A stretch of DNA of 64,000 bases from Zemynaea arenosa (GTDB lineage Bacteria > Pseudomonadota > Gammaproteobacteria > Burkholderiales > Burkholderiaceae_D). This document shows positions 18,179 through 27,377 of the stretch, piece by piece. The notes beneath the pieces were generated by a model. The model saw only the letters and a list, made by a program, of their open reading frames with translations, was not told the DNA's origin and ran no database searches. The DNA lies in assembly GCF_004614185.1 (NCBI RefSeq), contig NZ_SPVF01000106.1, positions 1-64,000 on the forward strand, written 5' to 3'. The stretch's first letter is position 1. Each line of letters starts with the position of its first letter. The position numbers and the translations under genes were made by a program.

Positions 18179-20352
18179 TGCGCGCTGCCGCCTGGTCCTT
18201 GCTGTCACTGGCCGTAGCGGGCGGCGCCACGGCGCAGGAAGCACCGTCCCGGCCCGCGGACAAGGCCGGGGCACCGGCCACGGTGACGCCGCCGGCGCCG
18301 GCGAACAAGGTCGAAGTCAAGGCGAAGGCGGAGGCCTACGATCCGCGCCGCGACGACACGGCCAGCAAGATCGTGGTTGGCCGCGAGGAACTGCTCAAGT
18401 ACGGCGACCCGTCCGCGCTCGATGTACTCAAGCGCCTGCCCGGCGTAACCGTCAGCCGCGGCGCGGTGCAAATGCGTGGCATGGCGGGCTATACGCAGGT
18501 GCTGGTCAACGGCGAACGGCCTCCGTCCGGCTTCTCGCTCGACGCGGTGGCGCCGGAGTCCATCGAAAAGATCGAGATCGTGCGCGCGGCGACGGCCGAG
18601 TATTCGACCCAGGCGGTGGCGGGTACCATCAACATCGTGTTGAAGAAGTTGGTTGAGAAGGCTGCCCGCAGCGTGAGCGTGGGCCTCGGCACTGGCGATG
18701 CCTACCGCCAGCGCCGGGTCAACTTCTCGCTGGCGGACAAGGACGGCAAGCTGTCCTGGTCCGTGTTCGGTGGCGCCCAGCGCAACGAAAACAGCCCCGC
18801 CACGGAGGTGGAGGAGGGCGGAGCGGATGCTGTCGGCATGCCCGATCTGCTGCGCCGCATTCACACTTACGGCCACACGGTCAACCAGGGCCTGGACCTC
18901 GGCGCCCGCCTGGTCTGGTCGCTCGGCGACGGCGAGAGCCTCAGCTGGCAGAATTTCGTCAACCGCTCCCACGGCGGTGGCGATAGTTATGGACGCAGCG
19001 TGACGGAGCTCGGCACGGCGCGGCCATACCCCAACGTGGACTCGCTGACGGATTACGGCCGCCTGTTTGCGCGCTCGGAGCTCAACTGGGTCGCCAAGTT
19101 CGCGGGCGGCAAGCTCGATGCGAAGCTGAGCGCCTACGGCTCGCGCAACGACCGCGATGCCCACATCACGGGCTACGAGCGCCCGGAGCTGCTGACCCAG
19201 GACCGCAGCGAGACCATCGAGAGCCGCGAGCATGGCGTCACCAGCACCGGCAAATACTCGCGCTCCCTGTTCGACAAGCACAGTGCGGCCTTCGGCTGGG
19301 ATGCGGGCACTTCGCGTGCGGCCACGGACAACCTGATGGACGAGCGCCTGCTGGTCAACAGTGTGCCGAAGCGGAACCTGATCGACCAGACCTTCAGCGC
19401 GGAAGTCACGCGCCTCGCCCTGTTCGCGCAAGACGAGTGGAATATCACACCGCGCGTCTCGACCTACGTCGGCGCGCGCTGGGAAGGCGTGCGCACTCAC
19501 GCCTCCGGCACCAGCTTCGATAGCCTGGCCAGCACCACCAGCGTGTTCAGCCCCCTGTTCCACGTGCTGTGGAAGCTGCCAGACACCAAGGCGGACCAGT
19601 TGCGCTTCGCCTTCACGCGCACCTACCGGCCGCCCGCGCTGTACAGCCTCACGCCGCGCCGCTCTCTGTCCGTCAACAACTCGCAAACGACGCCAGACTA
19701 CCAAGGAAACCCGGACTTGAAGCCGGAACTGGCCACCGGCCTGGACCTGACCTTCGAACACTACTTCGGCAGCGATGGCGGCCTGTTGTCGGCTGGCGTG
19801 TCCACCCGCCGCATCGACCACTACATCCGCAACACCATCCAGCTGGTGGGCGACCGCTGGGTGAACGCCCCCGCCAACATCGGCAACGCCACCACGCGCG
19901 GTCTGGAGCTGGAGGCCAAATTCCCGCTCAAGACCTTCTTCGCGAACGCACCCGCCATCGACGTGCGGGCGAACCTGAGCCGCAACTGGTCCACGGTGGA
20001 TGCGGTCCCCGGTCCGCATAACCGGCTGGATAACCAGACCCCGGTCTCGTTCAAGGCCGCGCTGGACCACAAGGCGGGGCGCCTGACCACGGGCACGAGC
20101 TTCAACTTCACCAACGGGGGCTGGGTGCGCGTCTCCGCCACCGAAACCAGCTACACCTCGGTGAACCGCGAGGTGGAGGTCTACGCGCTGTGGAAGTTCG
20201 ACCCGAAGCTGTCCCTGCGCGCCACGGCCTACCATGAGCTGAACGACCAGACCACGGCCACGGGTTATCAGGACGCCTACGGCACGTTGTACACCCGCTC
20301 CACCGTGGGCAACCGCAGCTTCCTGCGGGTTCAGCTCGAGTATAAGTTCTGA
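18178..20352 (+). CDS. TonB-dependent outer-membrane receptor, copy 3 of 3
   Basis: 724 residues. The start ATG at 18178 shares one base with the stop of copy 2. Signal peptide to about GGATAQ, linker, YDPRRDDTASKIVV block, plug with VLDVLKRLPGVTV and VLVNGERPPSGFSL, then a barrel with the same periplasmic and membrane-strand anchors as copies 1 and 2 (for example AVPGPHNRLDNQTPVS) and a terminal Phe. It is closer to copy 2 than to copy 1 in the plug. It ends 16 bases before a coiled-coil gene, so the operon probably continues into the signalling genes. Confidence 0.92.
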   Translation: MRAAAWSLLSLAVAGGATAQEAPSRPADKAGAPATVTPPAPANKVEVKAKAEAYDPRRDDTASKIVVGREELLKYGDPSALDVLKRLPGVTVSRGAVQMRGMAGYTQVLVNGERPPSGFSLDAVAPESIEKIEIVRAATAEYSTQAVAGTINIVLKKLVEKAARSVSVGLGTGDAYRQRRVNFSLADKDGKLSWSVFGGAQRNENSPATEVEEGGADAVGMPDLLRRIHTYGHTVNQGLDLGARLVWSLGDGESLSWQNFVNRSHGGGDSYGRSVTELGTARPYPNVDSLTDYGRLFARSELNWVAKFAGGKLDAKLSAYGSRNDRDAHITGYERPELLTQDRSETIESREHGVTSTGKYSRSLFDKHSAAFGWDAGTSRAATDNLMDERLLVNSVPKRNLIDQTFSAEVTRLALFAQDEWNITPRVSTYVGARWEGVRTHASGTSFDSLASTTSVFSPLFHVLWKLPDTKADQLRFAFTRTYRPPALYSLTPRRSLSVNNSQTTPDYQGNPDLKPELATGLDLTFEHYFGSDGGLLSAGVSTRRIDHYIRNTIQLVGDRWVNAPANIGNATTRGLELEAKFPLKTFFANAPAIDVRANLSRNWSTVDAVPGPHNRLDNQTPVSFKAALDHKAGRLTTGTSFNFTNGGWVRVSATETSYTSVNREVEVYALWKFDPKLSLRATAYHELNDQTTATGYQDAYGTLYTRSTVGNRSFLRVQLEYKF

Positions 20353-20368
20353 TAGTATCGGTCGCACC

Positions 20369-20809
20369 ATGACCTCCGCCCCGACCCTCGAATCGAATGC
20401 CCTGCAGGCCGCGCTGGCCGAGGTGCGCGAACTGCAGCGCACCGTGACCGTGCTGCGCGAGGAGCTGGAAGCGGCGCACATGGAGCGCGCCCGTCAGGTG
20501 CAGGACGCCGCCGCCACCGCCCACATCGAGCTGCAGCAGGCCCGTGCCACGGTCAGCGCGCTGCGCGATGCGCTGGAGCTGGCGCGGGCGGACCAGGAGG
20601 CGGCCGTCAAGCAGGCCACTCTTGGCACGATGGCGGAGGTGACCCAGCTGCGCGAGGCCATCGTGGTGCTGCGCGAACAGCTGGAGCAGGCGCACGCCGG
20701 CAAGGAGGACGCCGTAATGCAGATGGCCGCGGCTCACCGCGCCGAACTGACCCACCTGCACGAGACGGTGCGCGTGCTGCGCGATGAACTGGAGGCCCGC
20801 CATGGATAG
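20369..20809 (+). CDS. Coiled-coil protein built of four 36-residue repeats
   Basis: 146 residues, no signal peptide, almost entirely helical. The sequence contains four copies of a unit with the core V-x-x-L-R-(E/D)-x-L; the LR pairs are at residues 29, 65, 101 and 137, an exact 36-residue (108-base) period. Hydrophobic residues follow heptad spacing with a one-residue skip per repeat, predicting a long coiled coil. The stop lies inside the start of the adenylate cyclase gene (8-base overlap). It may act as a partner or spacer for the cyclase. No known family is recognised. Confidence 0.8.
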   Translation: MTSAPTLESNALQAALAEVRELQRTVTVLREELEAAHMERARQVQDAAATAHIELQQARATVSALRDALELARADQEAAVKQATLGTMAEVTQLREAIVVLREQLEQAHAGKEDAVMQMAAAHRAELTHLHETVRVLRDELEARHG

Positions 20810-23093
20810 CCGGGTACGCGGCAGCGTCGCCGCCAACGACAGCGCGGCTGCTTCGCAAGGCCGCCGGCTGCGGCAGGCTGAGTTGCTGCTGGAAGTGTCG
20901 CGCCGCATGGCGGCCTTCGACACGCTGGATGACATCCTCACTGCGCTGGTGGACATCACCACCGAGGAGCTGAGCGCCGAGCGTGGAACGCTGTTCCTCA
21001 ATGATCCTGAGACCAATGAACTGTTTTCACGGGTCGCGCAGGGGAACAACCAGCGCGAGATCCGCCTGCTGAACAGCACGGGCATTGCGGGCCACGTGTT
21101 CACGACCGGCGAGCCGCTGCTGATCCACGATGCCTATGCCGACGAACGCTTCAACCGCACGATCGACGAGCAGACGGGCTTCGTTACCCGCAACATCCTG
21201 TGCGTCCCGATCCGCACGGTGAAGGGCGAGATCATCGGCGTGTCGCAAACGCTGAACAAGAAGCGCGGCAAGTTCACCCGCAACGACCTGCAGCTGCTGG
21301 AGGCCTTGACTACGCAGGGTACGCTGGCCCTGCAAAGCGCGCGCTTCCTGGAGCGGATGAAGAAGGTGCGGCGCCAGGAGATGGAATTCATCGACGTCGT
21401 CTCTGAAGTCACTGCCGACATCAAGCTCGGTTCGCTGTTGCAGAAGGTGATGGGCGAGGCCACGCGCATGCTCAACGCCGAGCGCTCCACGCTCTTCCTG
21501 AACGATGAGAAGACCAGCGAACTGTGGTCGGAGGTTGGGCAGGGCCTGGCGTCGATGCAGATTCGTCTCCCGAATTCGGCCGGTATCGCAGGCGCGGTGT
21601 TCACGTCGGGGAAGACCATCAACATCCCGTACGCGTACGCGGATTTGCGCTTCAATCCGGCCTTCGACAAGAAGACCGGCTTCTTCACCCGCTCGATCCT
21701 GTGCGTCCCCATCGTCAACAAGCATGGCAAGACAATCGGCGTGACCCAAGTGCTCAACAAGCGTGGCGGCACCTTCACGGCGGAGGACGAATCGCGCCTG
21801 CGTGCGTTCACGGCGCAGATCTCCATCGCGCTGGAGAACGCGAAGCTGTTCGCGGACGTGCAGCAGATGAAGAACTACAACGAGGCCATGCTGGAATCGA
21901 TGTCCAGCGGCGTCGTGACGCTCGATGAAGCGGAGAAGATCGTCACCTGCAACGCGGCGGGCCTGCGCATCCTGCGCACCCAGCCCGACGGGATACTGGG
22001 CCGCGCGGCGGCGGAATTCTTCAGCGGCCCCAATGAGTGGGTCATGGCGCGCCTGCACCAGGTGGAGACCACCCAGGCGGCGGAGCTGGCGATGGACGCG
22101 GAGCTGGTGGTCGGCGGCGATACGCTGTCGGTCAACTTCAGCGTGCAGCCGCTGCTCTCGACGGAAAAGAAGCGCATCGGCTGGATGCTGATGATTGAGG
22201 ATATCTCCAACGAAAAGCGCCTGCGCTCGACCATGTCGCGCTACATGGACCCGGGCATCGCGGACCAGATGGTCGCCAATGGCGCCGAGGCCCTGGGCGG
22301 CAAGAACGTGCCGGCCACGGTGCTGTTCTCGGACATCCGTAACTTCACCACCATCACCGAGCAGCTGGGCGCCCAGGGCACGGTGGCACTGCTGAACGAG
22401 TACTTCACCATGATGGTCGACTGCATCCAGCGCGAAGAGGGCATGCTCGACAAATTCATCGGCGACGCGATCATGGCGGCCTTCGGTATCCCGTTCGCGC
22501 ATGACGATGACCCTGACCGCGGAGTGCGCACGGCCATTGCGATGATCACCGAGCTGCGCGCCTGGAACCAGTCCCGTATCGCGGACGGCAAGCTGCCGGT
22601 GGAGATCGGGATCGGGCTGAACTCGGACCTCGTCGTCTCCGGGAATATCGGCTCCAAGAAGCGCATGGACTACACCATCATTGGCGATGGCGTGAACCTG
22701 GCGGCGCGGCTGGAGTCGGCCTGCAAGAACTACGGCGCCAGCATCCTGGTCTCCGAACAGACCTGGCGTGCGGTGCGCGGCACCTACCGCATGCGCGAGC
22801 TGGATATCGTCATCGTCAAGGGCAAGACTCGGCCGGTGGCGATTTACGAGGTGATGGACCACCACACCGGCGAGACCTATCCGCATCTGATCGATGCGCT
22901 GGGACTGTTCCGCAATGGACTTGAAAAATACCGGGCGCGCGAGTTCGCGCGGGCGCAGGCCCTGTTCGGGCAGGTGCTCAAGCTGAACGCGGCCGACCAG
23001 GCGGCCCAGATGTATGTGGAGCGCTGCGCGCACTATCTGGCGCATCCCCCGGCGCCCGAGTGGGACGGGGTGTTCGTCATGGAAGAGAAGTAG
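20802..23093 (+). CDS. GAF-GAF-PAS class III adenylate cyclase
   Basis: 763 residues, soluble. Two GAF domains (about 40-165 and 200-345) share the near-identical block GIAGHVFTTGE / GIAGAVFTSGK. A PAS-like domain (about 355-470) follows, then a class III cyclase domain (about 500-685) with the metal Asp511 in VLFSDIRNF, the adenine-selecting Lys in LDKFIGDAIM, and DYTIIGDGVNLAARLE. It would make cAMP in response to ligands bound by the GAF domains. The start at 20802 has GGAGG six bases before it. The gene overlaps the coiled-coil gene and follows three receptors, suggesting that outer-membrane events and cAMP are linked. Confidence 0.92.
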   Translation: MDSRVRGSVAANDSAAASQGRRLRQAELLLEVSRRMAAFDTLDDILTALVDITTEELSAERGTLFLNDPETNELFSRVAQGNNQREIRLLNSTGIAGHVFTTGEPLLIHDAYADERFNRTIDEQTGFVTRNILCVPIRTVKGEIIGVSQTLNKKRGKFTRNDLQLLEALTTQGTLALQSARFLERMKKVRRQEMEFIDVVSEVTADIKLGSLLQKVMGEATRMLNAERSTLFLNDEKTSELWSEVGQGLASMQIRLPNSAGIAGAVFTSGKTINIPYAYADLRFNPAFDKKTGFFTRSILCVPIVNKHGKTIGVTQVLNKRGGTFTAEDESRLRAFTAQISIALENAKLFADVQQMKNYNEAMLESMSSGVVTLDEAEKIVTCNAAGLRILRTQPDGILGRAAAEFFSGPNEWVMARLHQVETTQAAELAMDAELVVGGDTLSVNFSVQPLLSTEKKRIGWMLMIEDISNEKRLRSTMSRYMDPGIADQMVANGAEALGGKNVPATVLFSDIRNFTTITEQLGAQGTVALLNEYFTMMVDCIQREEGMLDKFIGDAIMAAFGIPFAHDDDPDRGVRTAIAMITELRAWNQSRIADGKLPVEIGIGLNSDLVVSGNIGSKKRMDYTIIGDGVNLAARLESACKNYGASILVSEQTWRAVRGTYRMRELDIVIVKGKTRPVAIYEVMDHHTGETYPHLIDALGLFRNGLEKYRAREFARAQALFGQVLKLNAADQAAQMYVERCAHYLAHPPAPEWDGVFVMEEK

Positions 23094-23096
23094 GCC

Positions 23097-23597
23097 CTAC
23101 TTCGTCCGCTTGAGCGTCATCTGGAACACGGAGAACCAGGCGCCATCCTTGCCTCGGCTTTCCGTGAAGGCCTGGATGCTGTCCTCACCCAGGGGATTCC
23201 AGCGCACCCGGTATGAGTTGGCCGGGCCGTGCGCCAGCTGCTCGTTGGGCGGGAAATACAGCGCGTTGGCGGCACTCTCCATCGCGCCGCGCGCATAGGT
23301 GTCGCCACTGTCCAGGTACATGTACTCGACCGCCTTCGACACCGGATTCCAGTAGTACGTAGTCTCGCCCACCACATCCGGCTTGCCGCTGGTGCGCACC
23401 GTGTGCGTGTCCCGCAACGCGCGGCCGTCCAGCACCCAGGCGAAGCAATGCTCGTCCGAGCTCAAAGTCATTGGAATATCGCCCTTCCAGCAATGGCCGG
23501 CCAGATAGGCCATGGGGGCGAGCGGCGTGGCCGGTGCCGCATGCACGGGTGCGGCCAGGGCGAACAGGACGACTGGGATGAGGGAAGCGAAGCGCAT
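23097..23597 (-). CDS. Secreted hypothetical protein
   Basis: 166 residues with a clear signal peptide ending at about PVHAAP. The mature part is beta-rich with the pattern MAYLAGHCWKGD near the start and ending in FSVFQMTLKR. This resembles small lipocalin-like periplasmic proteins of the DUF1579 type, though I am not certain. Two Cys residues (in GHCW and EHCF) could form a disulfide. Convergent with the cyclase gene, three bases between stops. Confidence 0.75.
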   Translation of the reverse strand: MRFASLIPVVLFALAAPVHAAPATPLAPMAYLAGHCWKGDIPMTLSSDEHCFAWVLDGRALRDTHTVRTSGKPDVVGETTYYWNPVSKAVEYMYLDSGDTYARGAMESAANALYFPPNEQLAHGPANSYRVRWNPLGEDSIQAFTESRGKDGAWFSVFQMTLKRTK

Positions 23598-23661
23598 GGC
23601 GCCAATCTATGCCCGTGCGCGCGCCAAGTCAATCGTGCGCAGGGTCCGTTTGGATGACGCG

Positions 23662-24513
23662 CTACGCGAGCCGCATCAGCACCGCGCCGCAGGCAATCGC
23701 CGTCACCGCGGCCACGCGTGTGCGGCTGATCTTTTCCTTGAGGACCAGGCCTGCGATGGCGGTCGCGAACAGGATCGACGTTTCGCGCAGCGCGGCCACG
23801 GTGGCCACCGGCGCGCGCGTCATGGCCCACACGGCGATGCCGTAGGATCCCAGGCTGCCCAGGCCTCCGATGAAGAACGCGCGCGGATGGCCGAGGCCAT
23901 AGCTGAGGAGGCGGCGGGTGCCAGTACGCGCAATCGTATAGAGCAAAAAGCCGATCCCGGTCAGCAGGAAGATCCACAGCACGTACGCCACCGCAGCGCC
24001 CGAGCGGCGCACGCCGATGCCATCGACCAGCGTGTAGGACGCGATCAGCACCGCGACCGTGAGGGCATAGGGCAGGGCACGGCCATGGGCCTCGCCACGG
24101 CGGTGCCGGTCTGCGCAAATGGCGAGGATGCCGCCGCAGATGCAGGCAATCGCCAGCCACTGGCCCATGTGCAGGCGCTCGTGCGCGAGCGGCAGGCTGG
24201 CGACAGCCACCAGCAGCGGCGCGGTGCCGCGCATCAGCGGATAGGAAAAGCTCACGTCGCCCTGGCGGTAGGTTTCGGCCAGCAGGGCGCAATAGACCAC
24301 CTGGATGATGGAAGAGGCGGCGGCGAAGGGCCAGCTGTCCGGTGCGGGTGGCGGCAGCGGGAGCACCAGCAGCGCGGCACCGGCCATGACGCCGGCGCCG
24401 GTGCTCACCAGCGCGGTACCGAGCAGCACATCGCGGCCGCCCTTGATGATCGCATTCCAGATCGCGTGGAACAGGGCCGCGCAGAGCACGGCCGCGACGA
24501 CGGTTCCGCTCAT
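23662..24513 (-). CDS. EamA/DMT family transporter
   Basis: 283 residues, about ten membrane helices in two repeats. The N-terminus FHAIWNAIIKGGRD is typical of the EamA exporter group, and SFSYPLMRGTAPLLVA marks the conserved end of helix 3 and start of helix 4. The substrate is not predictable. It lies 19 bases after the Tet-like MFS gene on the same strand, so the two are probably cotranscribed. Confidence 0.87.
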   Translation of the reverse strand: MSGTVVAAVLCAALFHAIWNAIIKGGRDVLLGTALVSTGAGVMAGAALLVLPLPPPAPDSWPFAAASSIIQVVYCALLAETYRQGDVSFSYPLMRGTAPLLVAVASLPLAHERLHMGQWLAIACICGGILAICADRHRRGEAHGRALPYALTVAVLIASYTLVDGIGVRRSGAAVAYVLWIFLLTGIGFLLYTIARTGTRRLLSYGLGHPRAFFIGGLGSLGSYGIAVWAMTRAPVATVAALRETSILFATAIAGLVLKEKISRTRVAAVTAIACGAVLMRLA

Positions 24514-24532
24514 GGGGCTCCGGCGGCTCCGC

Positions 24533-25777
24533 TCATGCGATCCGCATGTGATGGCTGCGGAAGTAGCGCAGCGCCACCGCCACGCCGACGGCCTGCATCG
24601 CCGCGCAGATGAAGAAGGTGGTGCCGATGCGCCAGTCGTTGGGCGGCAGGTGGCTGACCGCGCCGAGGATGGCGGTGCCCGCCAGCGGCATGAAGATCAG
24701 ACCCAGACTGCTGATCGACTGCAGGGATCCCATCAACTCGCCCTGCTCGCTGGCGGGCGTGAGCTTGGACACGATGCCTTGCAGTGCGGGACCAGCGGCG
24801 AAGGCCAGCAGGTTACAGAGGATGAACACATACATCATCCACCCATGCGTGGCCAGGCCATACAGCACGTAGGTGATCCCACCCGAAACCAGGCCAATGA
24901 CCGACAGCCGCACTTCGCCAAAGCGGCGGATCAGCACCGCCATCAGGCCCGCCTGAACGCCGGCGGCGCACAGGCCGACGCAGAACATGGCGATGCCGTT
25001 TTCGCGCGGCGTCCAGTCAAAGCGGAAGGTGGTGTACAGCACCCAGGTGGTGTGCAGCATCATCTGCGCGCAAGTGGTGAGCGCGAACACGATCACCAGG
25101 CCGCGGATGTCTTTGCGGCGCACGAGTTTGAACAGCGCGCTGAGGGGATTGATCTTGTTCCAGTCGAACGGCGCGCGCTCGCGGGCGGGCAGCGACTCGG
25201 GCACCACGAAGAAGCCATACACGAAGTTGCAGGCACTGAGCCCGGCGGCAACGTAGAACGGCAGGTGCAGGTTGACGTTCCCCAGCAGGCCGCCCAGCAT
25301 CGGTCCGCAGATGAAGCCGAGGCCAAACGCCGCGCCGACTTTGCCGAAACTGCTGGCGCGGTTCTCCGGCGTCGAGATGTCCGAGGCGTAGGCCGAGGCG
25401 ACCGACATCGAAGCCGAGGACATGCCGCCGATGACGCGGCCCACGAACATGAAGGCCAGGGTGGGCGCCCACGCGGTGGCGAGGAAGTTGATGCACATGC
25501 CCGCCATGGAATACAGCAGCACCGGGCGGCGGCCCACGCGGTCGCTGATCGCGCCGAGCATGGGCATGAAGAGGAACTGCATCAGCCCGAAGGTCATGGA
25601 CATCACGCCGAACCACCAGGCCTGCTGGTCGCGTGCATGCACGAACTCACCGACCAAGACCGGCAGCACGGGGACGATCAGGCCAATCCCGAGCATGTCG
25701 ATGAACACACAGACCAGGACGAAATTCAGGTTCGCGGCGCGGACCGGCGCGTGCGGGACGGCGGACGGAATACTCAT
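24533..25777 (-). CDS. MFS transporter, TetA-like drug:H+ antiporter family
   Basis: 414 residues with 12 predicted helices. The MFS motif A loop between helices 2 and 3 is GAISDRVGRRPVLLYS, and helix 5 holds the antiporter motif GFICGPMLGG. The start resembles TetA/Bcr proteins (VFIDMLGIGLIVPVLP). It should export a drug or metabolite in exchange for protons across the inner membrane. Substrate unknown; a true tetracycline determinant would need closer similarity than I can judge. Confidence 0.88.
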   Translation of the reverse strand: MSIPSAVPHAPVRAANLNFVLVCVFIDMLGIGLIVPVLPVLVGEFVHARDQQAWWFGVMSMTFGLMQFLFMPMLGAISDRVGRRPVLLYSMAGMCINFLATAWAPTLAFMFVGRVIGGMSSASMSVASAYASDISTPENRASSFGKVGAAFGLGFICGPMLGGLLGNVNLHLPFYVAAGLSACNFVYGFFVVPESLPARERAPFDWNKINPLSALFKLVRRKDIRGLVIVFALTTCAQMMLHTTWVLYTTFRFDWTPRENGIAMFCVGLCAAGVQAGLMAVLIRRFGEVRLSVIGLVSGGITYVLYGLATHGWMMYVFILCNLLAFAAGPALQGIVSKLTPASEQGELMGSLQSISSLGLIFMPLAGTAILGAVSHLPPNDWRIGTTFFICAAMQAVGVAVALRYFRSHHMRIA

Positions 25778-25846
25778 GGGCGGGGGCGGGGTGGCATGCG
25801 TGACAAAGCGGCTATGTTATCGCAATCACCACCGCTGCGCTCATAC

Positions 25847-26518
25847 TCAGCTTATGCCCGCGGACCACTCGTCGGCGAAGCGTGCGCGGAATTCGTGCAG
25901 GTCCGCCAGCCGCTGGTCGCCGATGCGGCGCGCTTCCGCGGTATTCATCATGCCGGGCAGGGTCGCCAGCTTGACGATGATGTGGTCCAGCGCATAGGTG
26001 CGGTCGTCCAGGTCGCGCGCTTCGGCCAAGGGGTCGTTCGGGTGGGCCAGCATGGAACCCATGCGGCCCGCAATGTAGAACAGGCGCGCCAGGCCGACGG
26101 CGCCCAGTGCGTCCAACCGGTCGGCGTCCTGCACGATCTGCGCTTCGATGGTGCGCGGGGTGATGCGGGCCGAGAAGCTGTGCGCTTCGATGGCGTGCGC
26201 CACACCGGCCAGCAGATCCGGCGGAAAGTCGAGAATATGCAACCTTTTGGTTGCATATTCTGCCGACTGGCGCGAGGCCAGCGCGCGGTCCGGGTGGTTC
26301 TTCGGCAGGTTGACCAGGTCGTGCAGGTAGCATGCGGCCAGCACGATGAGAGCATCGGCCTCCGGTTGCGCGGCGAGCAGGCGGCGGGCGTTGCCCCAGA
26401 CCCTGTGCAGGTGTGCCATGTCATGGGCGCCGTCGCCATCATTGGCTTCGGCGGCGATGGCGGCGAGGCGCGGCTGCCAGTGGTCGATCAGGGGGCTGGT
26501 GGTGAGGTCGGGAGTCAT
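25847..26518 (-). CDS. HD domain phosphohydrolase
   Basis: 223 residues. The metal-binding HD pattern is clear: His in AHDMAHLHRV, the HD pair in CYLHDLVNLP, and the distal Asp in QDADRLDALGA. It belongs to the YpgQ/YedJ-like branch that hydrolyses nucleotides or related phosphate esters; the substrate here is unknown. The gene contains a perfect 12-bp hairpin in an AT-rich patch (26233-26260). It is divergent from the TPR protein gene with only 18 bases between this start and the -35 region, so the promoters must overlap. Confidence 0.87.
   Translation of the reverse strand: MTPDLTTSPLIDHWQPRLAAIAAEANDGDGAHDMAHLHRVWGNARRLLAAQPEADALIVLAACYLHDLVNLPKNHPDRALASRQSAEYATKRLHILDFPPDLLAGVAHAIEAHSFSARITPRTIEAQIVQDADRLDALGAVGLARLFYIAGRMGSMLAHPNDPLAEARDLDDRTYALDHIIVKLATLPGMMNTAEARRIGDQRLADLHEFRARFADEWSAGIS
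26233..26260. repeat. Perfect 12-bp inverted repeat inside HD gene
   Basis: GAATATGCAACC (26233-26244) and GGTTGCATATTC (26249-26260) are separated by TTTT. It is AT-rich within a GC-rich coding region, and encodes residues around EYATKRLHI. Confidence 0.85.
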
Positions 26519-26528
26519 GGCGCGTGAG

Positions 26529-26534
26529 TATAAT
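26529..26534 (+). promoter_or_regulatory. Consensus -10 box before TPR gene
   Basis: Perfect TATAAT at 26529-26534. No good -35 element is seen 16-18 bases upstream, where the divergent HD gene starts. Predicted transcript begins near 26541, about 20 bases before the chosen start codon at 26561. Confidence 0.5.
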
Positions 26535-26560
26535 GGATGGGTTTTGTTTGGAGCCTTGCC

Positions 26561-27316
26561 ATGGCCATTTTCGGAATCGGTATCCATATCCTGATCGCGA
26601 TTTTCTTCGCCGTGCATGCGATCCGCACGGGGCGCGAGCTGTATTGGGTTGTGATCCTCTTCATGTTTCCGCTGCTGGGGAGCGTGGTGTACTTCTTCGT
26701 CGCCTTCCTGCCGGCGATGCGCGATAACCGCGGGATGCGCAAGGCGACTGCGGCCGTGGCGCGCACGCTGGACCCGGGCCGTGCGCTGCGCGAAGCCCGC
26801 CAGGCCTTCGACATGACGCCGACCGCGCAGAACCAGATGCGGCTGGCGAATGCGCTGTTCGAGGCGGGGCAGCTGGAGGAGGCGGTGCGGCACTACGATG
26901 CCTGTCTGTCTGGTCCCTTTGCGAACGACACTGAAATCAACCTGGGGGCGGCCCAGGCCAAGCTGGCGTTCGGCCAGGTGCAGCAGGCCATCGACATTCT
27001 CACCGCGCTGCGTTCACGGTCGCCGACGTTCCGGCCGGAGCAGGCCCGCCTGCTGCTGGCGAAGGCGCATGCGGCGGCGGGGCGGCACGCTGAGGCGGGG
27101 GATGAATTTGCTGACGTCGTCCAGCATTTTGGCAGCGTGGAGGCGCGCGCCGAATATGCGCTGTGGGCCATCTCGCAGCAGCGGCGCGACATCGCGGAAC
27201 ATGAGGTACGCGAGCTCGAACATGCGCGGCGCCACATGGCAAAATACACCAAGGAGCTGTACGCGGATCTGTTCCGGCGGCTGGATGCGGAGTATGCGCG
27301 CATGCCGCGGGAGTGA
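26561..27316 (+). CDS. Membrane-anchored TPR-like protein
   Basis: 251 residues. Two N-terminal hydrophobic helices (about 1-20 and 30-55, PLD-nuclease N-terminal-like, with RELYWVVILFMFPLLGSVVYFF) precede a soluble region with tetratricopeptide-type repeats such as NQMRLANALFEAGQLEEAVRHYDACL and EQARLLLAKAHAAAGRHAEAGDEF. The role is probably protein-protein contact at the cytoplasmic membrane. The ATG at 26561 is preferred because GGAG lies 7 bases before it; the ATG at 26537 would fall ahead of the predicted transcript start. Confidence 0.82.
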   Translation: MAIFGIGIHILIAIFFAVHAIRTGRELYWVVILFMFPLLGSVVYFFVAFLPAMRDNRGMRKATAAVARTLDPGRALREARQAFDMTPTAQNQMRLANALFEAGQLEEAVRHYDACLSGPFANDTEINLGAAQAKLAFGQVQQAIDILTALRSRSPTFRPEQARLLLAKAHAAAGRHAEAGDEFADVVQHFGSVEARAEYALWAISQQRRDIAEHEVRELEHARRHMAKYTKELYADLFRRLDAEYARMPRE

Positions 27317-27377
27317 TTGAGCGAAGGCGTCACCGGCAGCGGCGGGCGACGCGCTTTTTCCCGGTGGCGCTATCGGA

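Noticed and set aside
18205-20481. 758-codon frame antisense to receptor copy 3
   Set aside because: Shadow of high-GC third positions; composition is Arg/Ala/His-rich with no motif, and the sense strand encodes a clear receptor.
21027-23045. 672-codon frame antisense to the adenylate cyclase
   Set aside because: No domain or ribosome site; the sense frame has all GAF and cyclase motifs.
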